From: CAVUNY01 sp963768585
GTDB lineage: Bacteria > Chloroflexota > Anaerolineae > Anaerolineales > Anaerolineaceae
Direction of reading: 5' to 3'
Length of the DNA stretch: 64,000 nt
Assembly (NCBI GenBank): GCA_963768585.1
Contig: CAVYIF010000016.1
Span: 248,001-312,000, forward strand
Below the pieces are notes generated by a model. That model was not told where the DNA came from. It did no database searches and saw nothing but the letters and a program-made list of their open reading frames with translations. This document shows, in pieces, positions 1-10,266 of the stretch. Made by a program: the position numbers and the translations under genes. Numbering within the stretch: the stretch's first letter is position 1; each line of letters starts with the position of its first letter.

Positions 1-741
1 ATGCCATACGTCACCCTCGGATACCCTCAGCGCGCGCTGTCATCAGCGGTTGTGGAATCGGTGGCTGCCAGCGGTGCGGACCTGATCGAATTGGGCGTCC
101 CTTTTTCGGATCCCCTGGCCGATGGTCCCTCCATCCAGCGTTCGACCCAGGTGGCGCTTGAACAAGGGATGAACCTGTCAGGCTGCCTGGAGATGGTCGC
201 TGATCTGCGCGGGCGCGGGGTCTCGACTCCGTTTATGCTGATGGGTTATGTCAACCCCATTTTAGCCTACGGTGTGCAGCGTTTTACCGCCGATGCCGCC
301 CGGGTAGGCGCGGATGGGCTGATCGTGCCCGATCTGCCGCCCGAAGAGGCCGCCGAATTGGAACAGGCCTGCCGTGAAAACGGCCTGGCGCTGGTTTATT
401 TGGTGCCGCCAACAGCCAGCGCTGAGCGTATTCGCCTGATTGCTGCCCGGTCGAGTGGCTTCCTTTACCTGGTTTCTTTGACCGGGGTGACCGGAGCGCG
501 ACGCGAACTCCCACCCGACCTGGCGAGTTTTCTTCAGCGCGTACGGCAGATCACGCAGCTCCCGCTGGCGGTAGGGTTTGGTATTTCAAACCCGGAGCAG
601 GCCCGCGTGGTAGGCAGCGTGGCAGACGGGGTGATTGTGGGTTCGGCATTGATCGACGCGTTGGGTCGTGCTGCCGATCCCGTCCAGGCAGCCGGAGGTT
701 TTGTGCGTGAATTGAGACAAGGAATGGCAGTCATGGAGTGA
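1..741 (+). CDS. trpA: Tryptophan synthase alpha subunit, 5' end cut by window edge
   Basis: This subunit cleaves indole-3-glycerol phosphate to indole and glyceraldehyde-3-phosphate, the penultimate step of tryptophan synthesis, and works in an alpha2-beta2 complex with TrpB. The reading starts at PYVTLGYP, which in the family lies about 20 residues into the protein, so the ATG at base 1 is probably internal and the true start lies left of the window. The family motif LIELGVPFSDPLADGP is present, with the catalytic Glu at residue 30 (Glu49 in enteric numbering) and Asp at residue 41 (Asp60). The mobile loop TGVTGAR and the C-terminal phosphate-binding segment (GFGISNPEQ, then GVIVGSALID) are intact. 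trpB would be expected immediately upstream, outside the window. Confidence 0.95.
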   Translation: MPYVTLGYPQRALSSAVVESVAASGADLIELGVPFSDPLADGPSIQRSTQVALEQGMNLSGCLEMVADLRGRGVSTPFMLMGYVNPILAYGVQRFTADAARVGADGLIVPDLPPEEAAELEQACRENGLALVYLVPPTASAERIRLIAARSSGFLYLVSLTGVTGARRELPPDLASFLQRVRQITQLPLAVGFGISNPEQARVVGSVADGVIVGSALIDALGRAADPVQAAGGFVRELRQGMAVME

Positions 742-808
742 TGCGCCGGGGTTAAACGGGAATAAACCTAATACTTTTCTCATTATGGGTCATTTTTCAT
801 TTGTTCTA

Positions 809-837
809 TTGTATTTGATCGACCAATTTGCTATACT
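809..837 (+). promoter_or_regulatory. Sigma-70-like promoter for the PilZ gene
   Basis: TTGTAT (809-814) is followed by a 17-base spacer and TATACT (832-837). The stretch between trpA and the PilZ gene is AT-rich, and this is the best -35/-10 pair in it. A transcript would start near 844, leaving a leader of about 135 bases. Confidence 0.5.
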
Positions 838-839
838 TT

Positions 840-860
840 GCCTAATCAAGCCAATTAGGC
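840..860 (+). promoter_or_regulatory. Inverted repeat over the predicted transcription start, possible operator
   Basis: GCCTAAT (840-846) and ATTAGGC (854-860) form a perfect 7-base inverted repeat with a 7-base spacer, starting three bases after the -10 box. Its position overlapping the predicted start point fits a repressor site. No T-run follows, so a terminator is unlikely. The bound protein is unknown. Confidence 0.3.
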
Positions 861-980
861 TTCCTTAAAACAATTTAATTTCGTCCATATCTATTTGGGA
901 CATCATAACTTCTTCCCTGCCAACCAGCGACGTGCAATAGAGCCGCTGTTTTTTCCTACCGGTAAAAGGAGATGATCGCC

Positions 981-1706
981 ATGTCAACTTACCCATATCA
1001 AATGCAAAATAAAAGCACATCCAATTTTGAATCGGTGCTTAAACAAAACCGCACTTTGAGGCTGATCCGGCCATTCAAAGGGATGCTTTTCACGCAGGAG
1101 CTAACTTTCCTTTCGATGGAGAAGGGCCGGGCACACTTCGCCATTTCACGCGGGCGGCTGCTGACCTATCCCGATGAACGAATCTTTCTGCACAGCCTAT
1201 CTGGCGAGGAAGTATTTTCGGCGCGGGTATTGAAACTGGATAATTATTGTGGAGAGCTGGTTCTGGGGGATATTAAATCAATGGGGCGCTCCTGGGCGGC
1301 GCGCAGCCATGAACGCGTTCAGCCCCACCAACCGACCCGGGTCATGCTGCGCTGTAAGGACTGCGCTATGTCCACTTTTCTGGAAAATTTTTCACTGGCC
1401 GGGGTTGGGCTGCTGGCTTACAAATTGATCGAACACGGTCTGGAACCACGTATCGGCCACGAAGTAAAAGTCGATTTTGAGCTGTCAGCGGTAGGCGAAC
1501 GCCTTTCTTTGCCTGGAAAGCTGGTGAATGTCAGCTATCCAGGCGCGCACCTGGCATATATTGGCGTCCAAACTTTTCCTAACGCGCGGCAAGCTCGCCT
1601 CATGGAACGCTACATCACCAACCGCAAGAGCGAAATCGTAGACGAAATTGACCAGGTTATCCACGCGTCTTTTGTCCCGCCCAGTGTCCATGATATGTAT
1701 TTCTAG
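981..1706 (+). CDS. PilZ domain protein (putative cyclic di-GMP receptor)
   Basis: About 241 residues. Counting from an upstream in-frame ATG at 972, the PilZ c-di-GMP signature is visible: RVMLR (RxxxR, residues 123-127) and NFSLAG ((D/N)xSxxG, 139-144), 11 residues apart. The N-terminal ~110 residues resemble the YcgR-N/PilZN beta-barrel that often precedes PilZ, but I see no decisive motif there. The start at 981 is chosen because AAGGAG (966-971) is 9 bases upstream; the ATG at 972 abuts that site. PilZ proteins change conformation on binding c-di-GMP and regulate motility, secretion or polysaccharide synthesis. No motility gene is adjacent, so the target is unknown. The gene stands alone between its own promoter and a terminator. 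Confidence 0.8.
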   Translation: MSTYPYQMQNKSTSNFESVLKQNRTLRLIRPFKGMLFTQELTFLSMEKGRAHFAISRGRLLTYPDERIFLHSLSGEEVFSARVLKLDNYCGELVLGDIKSMGRSWAARSHERVQPHQPTRVMLRCKDCAMSTFLENFSLAGVGLLAYKLIEHGLEPRIGHEVKVDFELSAVGERLSLPGKLVNVSYPGAHLAYIGVQTFPNARQARLMERYITNRKSEIVDEIDQVIHASFVPPSVHDMYF

Positions 1707-1727
1707 ATTGGCAACGCCAAAATATTG

Positions 1728-1762
1728 AGCCGGCTTGCGGAAAGTACTACCGCAAGCCGGCT
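1728..1762. terminator. Bidirectional intrinsic terminator between convergent genes
   Basis: A perfect 13-bp stem, AGCCGGCTTGCGG (1728-1740) pairing with 1750-1762, with a 9-base loop, followed by TATTTTCTTT. It lies between the end of the plus-strand PilZ gene and the end of the minus-strand YcaQ-like gene and can serve both. Confidence 0.85.
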
Positions 1763-1770
1763 TATTTTCT

Positions 1771-2964
1771 TTAAAAGAGCATCTCACTCAGTTCGGGCGG
1801 CGCTGAGCGCACCACCTGAACCCTGGGTGTGCCGTGCCAGGTCGCGCAGGCCTGAATGGCAGTGCGCAGGTCTTCGATCAGCGCCAGGTCTGGCTCCACG
1901 CCTGGTTCCAGGACCAGATTGCGCACCTCAAATATTTCGTCCTTACGGATCGCTTTCGCATCCAGGCGGCCGACCAACGCATCTTTGTGCAGGATAGGCA
2001 GGCTGAAATACCCGTAGCGGCGTTTGGCAGCCGGCAGGTAACATTCTATAGAGTAATCGAAGTTAAACAGCTCATGCGTACGTTTGCGATCCCAAACCAG
2101 GGGATCAAAAGGTGAAAGCAGGGTGGTGTAACTGGGGTGCAGTTCGCCAGCCAGAGCCTGAGACAGCAGCCCGGCGCGCTCGGGGTGGATGTAAACCGGA
2201 TCATCCCAACCTTCTACTTTTTCGGTGAGCAGGGCCCCTTCTTCCACCAGGGTATTCAGCTCCTTGGCGATACCGTTTTTACTAATCCGGTAGTAGTCGC
2301 TCACCCAATTTCCGCGGGCGATGCCCAGGCAGGCCACGCCGCGCAGGATAAAGTGCCTCCGGATCTCTTTCAATGGAGGGGTTTGGGCATCATCCCAATC
2401 CGGCAGCACCCGCTCGCGCAAGTCGTAAACGCGCTGAAAATTCTTGCGGGCGCGCACCATCAGGTCCCCAGCAGATAACAGATGTTCGAGGGCGATTTTT
2501 TCTTCCTTCCAATTCCACCAGCCGCCCGGAGACTTGACTCCCTTGAAATCGGCTGAACGCAGCGGACCTTCTGAGTGAATGCGTGCCAACACCCGGTCGA
2601 CCAGCTCCTGGTGATTGGCCAACCACTCTAATGCATTATTCCATCCGCGTTTGCCCTCCAGCATCCAGCGCCGGTAGAGGGGGTAGTCTTCGATGGGGAT
2701 AAAGCAGGCGGCATGCGACCAGTATTCAAACAGGCGCGTTTCCGCCAGCAGCTGATCGAGCCAGCGGGGTTCGTAGCTGCCCAACCGGGACCACAGTACC
2801 AGGTAGGGAGAGCGGGCCACGACGTGGATGGTGTCGATTTGCAGCACGCCCATGCGCCGGATCACCTGGAGGACGGAATCCTGGGTGGCGGGCAGGGTTG
2901 GAGCTTCCAGCAATCCCTGGGTGGCCAGCATAACAGCCCGAGCCTGAGTAATTGTGAGGGTCAT
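1771..2964 (-). CDS. Winged-helix DNA glycosylase, YcaQ/AlkX-like (HTH_42)
   Basis: About 397 residues, the normal length of the HTH_42 family. Members such as E. coli YcaQ and AlkX unhook interstrand crosslinks and remove bulky N7-guanine adducts. The catalytic QxD motif of the family is visible as QID at residues 42-44 in the context VLQIDTIHVVARS. Tandem winged helices make up the body; they were recognised by overall family resemblance. The ATG at 2964 is preferred over an in-frame TTG at 2985, because a TATAAT box sits exactly 6 bases upstream of the ATG, implying a leaderless message that begins at the start codon. The gene is monocistronic and convergent with the PilZ gene. Family assignment is firm; the exact lesion repaired cannot be read from sequence. 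Confidence 0.8.
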   Translation of the reverse strand: MTLTITQARAVMLATQGLLEAPTLPATQDSVLQVIRRMGVLQIDTIHVVARSPYLVLWSRLGSYEPRWLDQLLAETRLFEYWSHAACFIPIEDYPLYRRWMLEGKRGWNNALEWLANHQELVDRVLARIHSEGPLRSADFKGVKSPGGWWNWKEEKIALEHLLSAGDLMVRARKNFQRVYDLRERVLPDWDDAQTPPLKEIRRHFILRGVACLGIARGNWVSDYYRISKNGIAKELNTLVEEGALLTEKVEGWDDPVYIHPERAGLLSQALAGELHPSYTTLLSPFDPLVWDRKRTHELFNFDYSIECYLPAAKRRYGYFSLPILHKDALVGRLDAKAIRKDEIFEVRNLVLEPGVEPDLALIEDLRTAIQACATWHGTPRVQVVRSAPPELSEMLF

Positions 2965-2970
2965 GCGCCC

Positions 2971-2976
2971 ATTATA
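2971..2976 (-). promoter_or_regulatory. -10 box of the YcaQ-like gene (leaderless architecture)
   Basis: On the minus strand TGGTATAAT (extended -10) is followed by GGGCGC and then the ATG. The predicted transcription start coincides with the start codon, and no Shine-Dalgarno sequence can fit. Confidence 0.55.
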
Positions 2977-3055
2977 CCAGAACAAATGTGCGAAGAAAAA
3001 TCAATATTGCAGTCAAAATGGTTTTTGAGAAATGGAAATTCACCCTAAGAAAAGG

Positions 3056-3061
3056 TAAAAT
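3056..3061 (+). promoter_or_regulatory. -10 box of the P-type ATPase gene (leaderless architecture)
   Basis: GGTAAAAT is followed by AACCTG and then the ATG at 3068. The spacing of 6 bases is the same as at the divergent YcaQ-like gene, so the two genes are fired from back-to-back promoters in a gap of about 100 bases. Confidence 0.5.
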
Positions 3062-3067
3062 AACCTG

Positions 3068-5200
<2,133 letters not shown>

Positions 5201-5207
5201 AAGCCCT

Positions 5208-5909
5208 TTATAAAATTAACAGATCATCTCTGGTCAAACCGCATTCTTCCACCATTTGAAGACCGTAGTGTAATTTTCCGGCATCCTTATTCCTGGCATT
5301 GGTCCCAAATGTAAATTTCAGGCCTGCATTTTTTGCCGCGATAATAATTTCTTTCTTGGGAACATGCATTGGAGTGCTGATCTCGAAAGCAATATTTCTA
5401 TCCTTTGCCAATTTGATGATCTTCTGGACACGATCGGTAGTCCATAACGCATCGTAGTATCGAGCGAAATTGACCGGTAAATAGGTGGGTCTGGCAAATA
5501 TGGTGATCGGTTCGTACTTCAGGATATTCTCGATATGATTCATGTAAAGATCCATGAACGACGAAATATCTTCAATGTAATTATTATGTCTCCAGATTTC
5601 TAAATACGCATTATTTCCCAAGGGTATGGTATCTGCATCCATCAAGACAAAATCGAGTTGATATAAGACATTTTTGGAAAAACCAACCGACCAATTCCGA
5701 TACATCGGCTGCAAACCAATATATACAGGATATTTTCTTAAATTTTCGATATATTTGACCAGGTCATCATCGCTTTGGATCCCTGTATGCGGCCCAGGAT
5801 GTTCAACAATGCCAAATTTTACATTCAATTCGCCGGATAGTTTCACAGCCATTTCTATTGTGAATTGCTCGGTGAGATGTACGTGGTAATCGATCAATGG
5901 AAAATTCAT
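5208..5909 (-). CDS. PHP-superfamily metal-dependent hydrolase (histidinol-phosphatase-like)
   Basis: 233 residues. The N-terminal DYHVH (Asp7, His9, His11) is the first metal-binding motif of PHP-fold phosphoesterases, and IVEHPGPH about 25 residues later supplies a further His. Repeated beta strands such as FEISTPMH fit the distorted TIM barrel. The usual C-terminal SDAH-like motif is not evident: FGTNARNKDAG occupies its position, so catalysis on histidinol phosphate is doubtful. The gene is clearly AT-richer than the P-ATPase and sulfatase genes on either side, which suggests recent acquisition. AGAGGATC precedes the ATG, a plausible ribosome site. Its 3' end is 8 bases from that of the ATPase gene (convergent). 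Confidence 0.65.
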   Translation of the reverse strand: MNFPLIDYHVHLTEQFTIEMAVKLSGELNVKFGIVEHPGPHTGIQSDDDLVKYIENLRKYPVYIGLQPMYRNWSVGFSKNVLYQLDFVLMDADTIPLGNNAYLEIWRHNNYIEDISSFMDLYMNHIENILKYEPITIFARPTYLPVNFARYYDALWTTDRVQKIIKLAKDRNIAFEISTPMHVPKKEIIIAAKNAGLKFTFGTNARNKDAGKLHYGLQMVEECGLTRDDLLIL

Positions 5910-6063
5910 AATGATCCTCTGCTGGTTGGGTAGATAACTCTATTAGACCTTTTCCCCTGTTTCGCGTCAAGAGGTTGGTAGGATCTTTCCACATGGGTTG
6001 ATGCGGTGTGGTTGGGTCGTTTTTCTCAATTCAGGTAAAATGATTGAAGATTTAGGAGAAATC

Positions 6064-6405
6064 ATGGAAAACGACACCGTCTTATTATTTACGCGCAACG
6101 GTCTGGGCCACGGCCCCGAGGAGCTGCAGCGCGGGCTGGCGTTTAAGTTCCTCTCCCTGACCCTCGAATCGGGCAACCTGCCGGCAAAAATTGTTTTCTA
6201 TACCGATGGGGTGCGCCTGTGCTGCAGTGGTTCGCCGGTGATTGATGTGCTGAATACGTTGGCGGCCCGTGGGGTGGAACTGGTTTTATGCCAGACCTGC
6301 CTGGTGACGTTTGGCCTGGAAGATCAGGTTCGGGTGGGAATTGTGGGTGGGATGGGAGATATTCTCGAAGCGCTGCAAAAGGCGAAAAAAGTGGTCAGCC
6401 TGTAA
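6064..6405 (+). CDS. DsrE-family sulfur-carrier-like protein, YedF C-terminal type
   Basis: 113 residues with the DsrE/DsrF-like alpha/beta fold. The segment FYTDGVRLCCSGSPVIDVLNTL followed by GVELVLCQTCLVTFGL closely follows the C-terminal domain of the YedF selenium/sulfur-metabolism proteins, including the conserved Cys-x-x-Cys-Leu. These proteins carry persulfide or selenide sulfur and have no known independent enzymatic reaction. The TusA-like N-terminal domain of YedF is absent. The start is set by AGGAG at 6054-6058, 5 bases before the ATG. GGTAAAAT at 6034-6041 is a candidate -10, giving a short leader. Confidence 0.75.
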   Translation: MENDTVLLFTRNGLGHGPEELQRGLAFKFLSLTLESGNLPAKIVFYTDGVRLCCSGSPVIDVLNTLAARGVELVLCQTCLVTFGLEDQVRVGIVGGMGDILEALQKAKKVVSL

Positions 6406-6407
6406 GC

Positions 6408-6447
6408 GCTCACAAGGCCCCTGATGCTACGCAGAGACCTTGTGAGC
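6408..6447. terminator. Hairpin between the convergent DsrE and sulfatase genes
   Basis: GCTCACAAGG (6408-6417) pairs perfectly with CCTTGTGAGC (6438-6447) around a 20-base loop. TAAAAAGG follows on the plus strand. The position, 3 bases after one stop codon and 10 bases from the other, fits a termination signal, though the U-tract is poor. Confidence 0.45.
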
Positions 6448-6456
6448 TAAAAAGGT

Positions 6457-7926
6457 TCAGGATCGCCTGACTCCATCGGCGTCGACATACCACCAGTCGC
6501 CGCTGAAAGCCGGGCGACCGGGGTTGGCTGTTCCGACCCTTTCCAACTGCCCTTTGCCGGTCACGCTCTGGCGGGCGCCATCCAGATCGGGATCTGCATA
6601 GTGCAGAAAAAACCGGTCAAGCTCGGCTTTCATCTCGAAAACCAGCTGCTGATAAGCCGGGTCCGCGATCCGGTTTTTCCTTTCATCGGGATCCTGTGCC
6701 AGGTCATAAAATTCATGCGGGCCGTATGGGAAGCGGTGCACGTATTTGTAAGTCCGGCTGCGAATCATGCGCACCGGTCCATATTCGTCAAAGACCACCA
6801 CCGCCTGGCGTTCGTTAAAAGGCTGGTCGCGCAGCAGCGGGGCAAAGCTGCGCCCCGGTAGGTCTGCCAGGGCAGGGTCGTTCAGTTCCAATAAATCGAG
6901 CAGAGTCGGGAAGAAATCGTAATGGCTCAGCAGGTGGTCATCTACCCGACCTTGCGGGATGTGCCCGGGCCAGTCCATGAGGAACGGTACCTTGACCGAA
7001 GTATCGTACATATTCAAGGGGAAGGTACCGTTGCCCTTGCCCCAGATGCCGTGGTGGCCCATGTTCATGCCGTTATCGCCGGCGAAGACGATCAGCGTAT
7101 TCTCTCGCAGCCCGGTTTCCTCCAGGCGGCGCAAAATCTGGCCTACGCCGCGATCGAGACCACTGATCGCGGCGTAATATCCGGTGAGCAGTTCGATGCG
7201 CTTCGCTCCCGTTCCGCGTGGGGCGGAATTCACCTGCCATGGATTGCAGGGTTCGTCCGGGCAGCTTTCAAATGGACAATCCTTGTAGAGAGCGGTCAAT
7301 TCTTCCGGGTGCTGGTCCTTTTCCCAGGGACTGTGAGGTGCAGTGTAGTGCACACTGAGATAAAATGGGCGTTCCTTGCGAGCAGGCTGGTCGAGAAAAT
7401 CCAGGGCCCCGGCAGTGATAATGTCGGTCAGGTAGCCCGATACCTGTTCTACCCGGCCTTCACGAATCATGACCGGGTTGAAATAGGGGCTTCCACCGTA
7501 AGGGAACAGATGCCAATACGAAAAACCCTTTTGTGGTTGCAGGCTGTCGCCCATGTGCCATTTCCCACTGATTCCGCAATCGTAGCCGTTTTCGGCCAAT
7601 GTTTCGGTGTAGGCGCGCATCCCCTTGAGGTATTCGATGGCATAGTCTTTCTTTTCAGGCGTCGGCAGGCCAGGCACCGGCGCCAGATTGCCGTGCCGGA
7701 TCCAATCGTGCACCCCGTGGGCGGACGGCATGCGTCCGGTCAGCAGCGAGGCGCGGGCCGGCGAACAGACCGGGGAAGCGCAGAAGAAATTGTCGAAGCG
7801 CATGCCCTGGGCGGCGATTGCATCCAGGTTGGGGGTCCGTATTTCCGCATTCCCGGCGCAGCCCATGGCCCAGGCACCCTGGTCGTCGGTTAATATAAGC
7901 ACGATATTCGGATGATCCGCCATCAT
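6457..7926 (-). CDS. Sulfatase (Cys-type, formylglycine-dependent)
   Basis: 489 residues, alkaline-phosphatase superfamily. These enzymes hydrolyse sulfate esters of sugars or aromatic compounds. The metal-binding start NIVLILTDDQG (Asp14, Asp15) and the formylglycine signature CSPAR (Cys54-Arg58, in VCSPARASLLTGR) are complete; Cys54 would be oxidised to formylglycine by a maturase. A C-terminal sulfatase segment with YDLAQDPDE is present. No signal peptide is visible, so it is probably cytosolic and acts on imported substrate. Its ATG overlaps the stop of the upstream sulfatase gene (ATGA), indicating translational coupling. No maturase gene (anSME or FGE) occurs in the window. Confidence 0.93.
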   Translation of the reverse strand: MMADHPNIVLILTDDQGAWAMGCAGNAEIRTPNLDAIAAQGMRFDNFFCASPVCSPARASLLTGRMPSAHGVHDWIRHGNLAPVPGLPTPEKKDYAIEYLKGMRAYTETLAENGYDCGISGKWHMGDSLQPQKGFSYWHLFPYGGSPYFNPVMIREGRVEQVSGYLTDIITAGALDFLDQPARKERPFYLSVHYTAPHSPWEKDQHPEELTALYKDCPFESCPDEPCNPWQVNSAPRGTGAKRIELLTGYYAAISGLDRGVGQILRRLEETGLRENTLIVFAGDNGMNMGHHGIWGKGNGTFPLNMYDTSVKVPFLMDWPGHIPQGRVDDHLLSHYDFFPTLLDLLELNDPALADLPGRSFAPLLRDQPFNERQAVVVFDEYGPVRMIRSRTYKYVHRFPYGPHEFYDLAQDPDERKNRIADPAYQQLVFEMKAELDRFFLHYADPDLDGARQSVTGKGQLERVGTANPGRPAFSGDWWYVDADGVRRS

Positions 7927-9401
7927 GCACCTCCCGCGATCCCCAGACGAATGTACTGTTCTGGCGGGGCATCATTTTCTTTCATCAAGCGTACCAGATG
8001 GTCGATCATCCTCTTTTCCACGGCAAATTCCTCAATCGGTTTTTCCTGTCCCGGATCCTGGTCCAGGTCGAAAAGCAGGGTGCCAAAACGGGATGGGTCC
8101 ATCCATAAACGACCAGCGATCTTCATTGTGCGGCAGCCTTTGGTGAACGAAAATGGTTCCGCCAGCTGGATATCACCCAGTTCATCCGGGCCAAAACGGG
8201 CGCGCATGTGGGTCGGCATCAAGGTGTATTCATACAGGGGCGTATTGTCCGGACGCTGGCAGGAGCGCATGTAAACATAGCGCCCATCGGTAATGTTAAC
8301 ATGCCCGCCGTGCACGCCGAATAAAACCGCCTCTCGGGTGGGTGCATTGTTTGCCAGGGTTTCTTTGAGGGCGATCCCTTGCACATCTTTGGGGATGGCA
8401 GCGCCGAAAAAATCCAGCAGGGTGGGGGCGAAATCGATCATCTGCACCAGCTGGCTGCGGCGCTCTCCCTGCCGCGCGCAGCGCGGATCCCAGATGAACA
8501 GCGGCGTGTGAGCCACCTCATTGTAGAAAGGCTGCACGATCTTGGCCCACCAATCGTGCTCGCCGAGCAAGAATCCGTGATCGGTGCACACGATCAGCAG
8601 CGTATCTTTCCACAGGTCCAGTTCGTCCATCAGGTCGAGCACCTGGCCCAGGTAATGGTCGCACATGCTCAGCAGCGCGGCATATTCCATCCGCAGGTGG
8701 TGAACCATTTCGGGCGGTTCGCTCACCTGCCGGTACGGCGGCCAATCAAAATGCGGCCCCTGGTAATCGTGCGGGTAAAGCTCTTTATATTGGGGTTGGG
8801 TATAGAAGGGTTCATGTGGATCAAAGGTTTCGATCTGTAAGAACCAGTTATCCTGGCTGGCATTGGTGCGCATGAATTCCATCCCCAGGCGAAACGTCTG
8901 GGCCTGGGGCATGTTTTCCTCGCGTTGGATATAGCTGCGGTTGATCCAATCCTGCCGCCACACATTGGGGCGGTGGTTAGCTTCACGAGTGGATTCGGGA
9001 GGGGTGGCCACCGGGCCCACCACGCCTTTCCAGGGTTCGCCTTCCTGCCCGCGCACAAATTCGAAGCTGCTGTAGCGGTGGTGGTAGGTGGCGCCGCCGT
9101 CTTCCCAATAATGCTGGTGGTCGGTGACCAGGTGGGTATAAACGCCGTGGTCTTTTAAGATTTCGGGCATTGAATCATCGAACGGTTCTAATGGGCCCCA
9201 GGAGCGGTGCAGAAAATTATAGCGACCGGTGTGCAGTTCACGGCGGGCCGGCATACACGGCATGCTGGCGACATAGGCATTATCGAAGGTGACTGAACGG
9301 GCTGCCAGGCGTTCAAAATTGGGGGCGTGAGTCCATTCACAGCCGTAAGGCGGCAGCATATGCCGGTTTAGCGAATCGAACATGACCATGATAGCTTTCA
9401 T
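7923..9401 (-). CDS. Sulfatase (Cys-type), first gene of a sulfatase pair
   Basis: 492 residues. The N terminus MKAIMVMFDSLNRHMLPPYG carries the first metal ligand (Asp9), and MPCMPARRELHTGR holds the CxPxR modification motif (Cys49-Arg53). CTDHGFLLGEHDWWAK is the second metal site. The D-S-L-N start and PARRELHTGR context place it in a different sulfatase subgroup from the downstream gene, so the two probably remove different sulfate groups from one substrate. No signal peptide is apparent. GAGG upstream of the ATG is a modest ribosome site. It forms an operon with the following sulfatase through a 4-base overlap. Confidence 0.92.
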   Translation of the reverse strand: MKAIMVMFDSLNRHMLPPYGCEWTHAPNFERLAARSVTFDNAYVASMPCMPARRELHTGRYNFLHRSWGPLEPFDDSMPEILKDHGVYTHLVTDHQHYWEDGGATYHHRYSSFEFVRGQEGEPWKGVVGPVATPPESTREANHRPNVWRQDWINRSYIQREENMPQAQTFRLGMEFMRTNASQDNWFLQIETFDPHEPFYTQPQYKELYPHDYQGPHFDWPPYRQVSEPPEMVHHLRMEYAALLSMCDHYLGQVLDLMDELDLWKDTLLIVCTDHGFLLGEHDWWAKIVQPFYNEVAHTPLFIWDPRCARQGERRSQLVQMIDFAPTLLDFFGAAIPKDVQGIALKETLANNAPTREAVLFGVHGGHVNITDGRYVYMRSCQRPDNTPLYEYTLMPTHMRARFGPDELGDIQLAEPFSFTKGCRTMKIAGRLWMDPSRFGTLLFDLDQDPGQEKPIEEFAVEKRMIDHLVRLMKENDAPPEQYIRLGIAGGA

Positions 9402-9775
9402 AAAAGGGTACCTCGCTGCAGATGTTTAGCGTGTCAGGTTTATCAGCAGTCAGCCAGTGCGGTTGCTGCTGGTCTGTGAAGGTCAGGTGAGGCCTGGAAA
9501 GATCAAGAAAAAATAAGAACTTATAAAAGTATAGAGCAGGAAGGCTCTCTGTCAAGGCGCGAAATTCCCGGTTATCGATGAGCCGTATCTGGATTTGGCG
9601 GCTTGCATGCGAGGGATACCTTTACCCATTTAACCTGGAGTTTAAGATTATGCGACTTTTTTTCCATATGTACGGTGCTTTTATATTTACGAGTCGATTT
9701 TTCAAATAATTTATGGATTGGTTGAAAAATAAGGTATTCGCATTATAATTATCTTATATCAGCAGGAGGTGAGTT
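9402..9775. other. Divergent AT-rich intergenic region (374 bases)
   Basis: It separates the minus-strand sulfatase operon from the plus-strand CBS gene. On the minus strand, AT-rich stretches at about 9500-9540 could promote the sulfatase genes, but I see no clean -35/-10 pair. The right part holds the CBS promoter listed separately. No convincing gene or RNA was seen. Confidence 0.5.
9722..9749 (+). promoter_or_regulatory. Promoter of the CBS-domain gene
   Basis: TTGAAA (9722-9727), a 16-base spacer and a perfect TATAAT (9744-9749). The leader is about 20 bases and contains AGGAGG at 9764-9769, 6 bases before the ATG at 9776. Confidence 0.75.
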
Positions 9776-10207
9776 ATGGCGACGGTAAGGTCGGTCCTCA
9801 AAAATAAGGGAAACCAGGTCTGGTCATTAAGCTCGGATGCAACCGTGATGGATGCGCTGAAACTGATGGCTGAGAAGGGTGTCGGTGCAGTATTGGTGAT
9901 GGATAACGATCAGTTGGTCGGCATTTTCTCGGAGCGTGATTATGCCCGGCGCGGGGTTCTCATGGGCCGGGGGGTGGACGCCACCATGGATGAGATGATG
10001 ACCAGCCCGGTGTTGGCGATTAACCCGGATCGCACCATGGAAGATGTCCAGGCGATCATGACCGATCGGCATTTTCGCCACCTACCGGTCATGGAAAACG
10101 GCAAGGTGGTAGGTCTGATCTCTATCGGGGACGTGGTGAAATACATCATCGATGAGCAGGCCAATCATATTACCGGGTTAGAAAATTATATTATGGGGCG
10201 GCGTTAA
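9776..10207 (+). CDS. Tandem CBS-domain protein
   Basis: 143 residues consisting of just two CBS motifs (a Bateman module) at about residues 10-65 and 75-130, each ending in the typical hydrophobic-Gly-hydrophobic turn (LVGIFSERDYARR and KVVGLISIGDVVKYI). Stand-alone Bateman proteins bind adenine nucleotides and act as energy sensors or regulators of other proteins. The sequence resembles the CBS proteins commonly annotated as IMP-dehydrogenase-like, without any catalytic domain. It has a strong promoter and Shine-Dalgarno site and is monocistronic. The partner protein is unknown. Confidence 0.88.
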   Translation: MATVRSVLKNKGNQVWSLSSDATVMDALKLMAEKGVGAVLVMDNDQLVGIFSERDYARRGVLMGRGVDATMDEMMTSPVLAINPDRTMEDVQAIMTDRHFRHLPVMENGKVVGLISIGDVVKYIIDEQANHITGLENYIMGRR

Positions 10208-10214
10208 ACAATTA

Positions 10215-10243
10215 GTTTTATGGGAGGCTTTTTCCCACAAAAC
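10215..10243. terminator. Hairpin between convergent CBS and radical SAM genes
   Basis: GTTTTATGGGA (10215-10225) pairs with TCCCACAAAAC (10233-10243) with one mismatch and a 7-base loop. It lies 8 bases after the CBS stop and 24 bases from the end of the opposing gene. Confidence 0.5.
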
Positions 10244-10266
10244 GCAGGACATATAGTCTCATTTTT

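Noticed and set aside
6922..7893. A 323-codon plus-strand ORF opposite the first sulfatase
   Set aside because: Shadow of a gene with intact catalytic motifs; no start signal and no protein-like motif.
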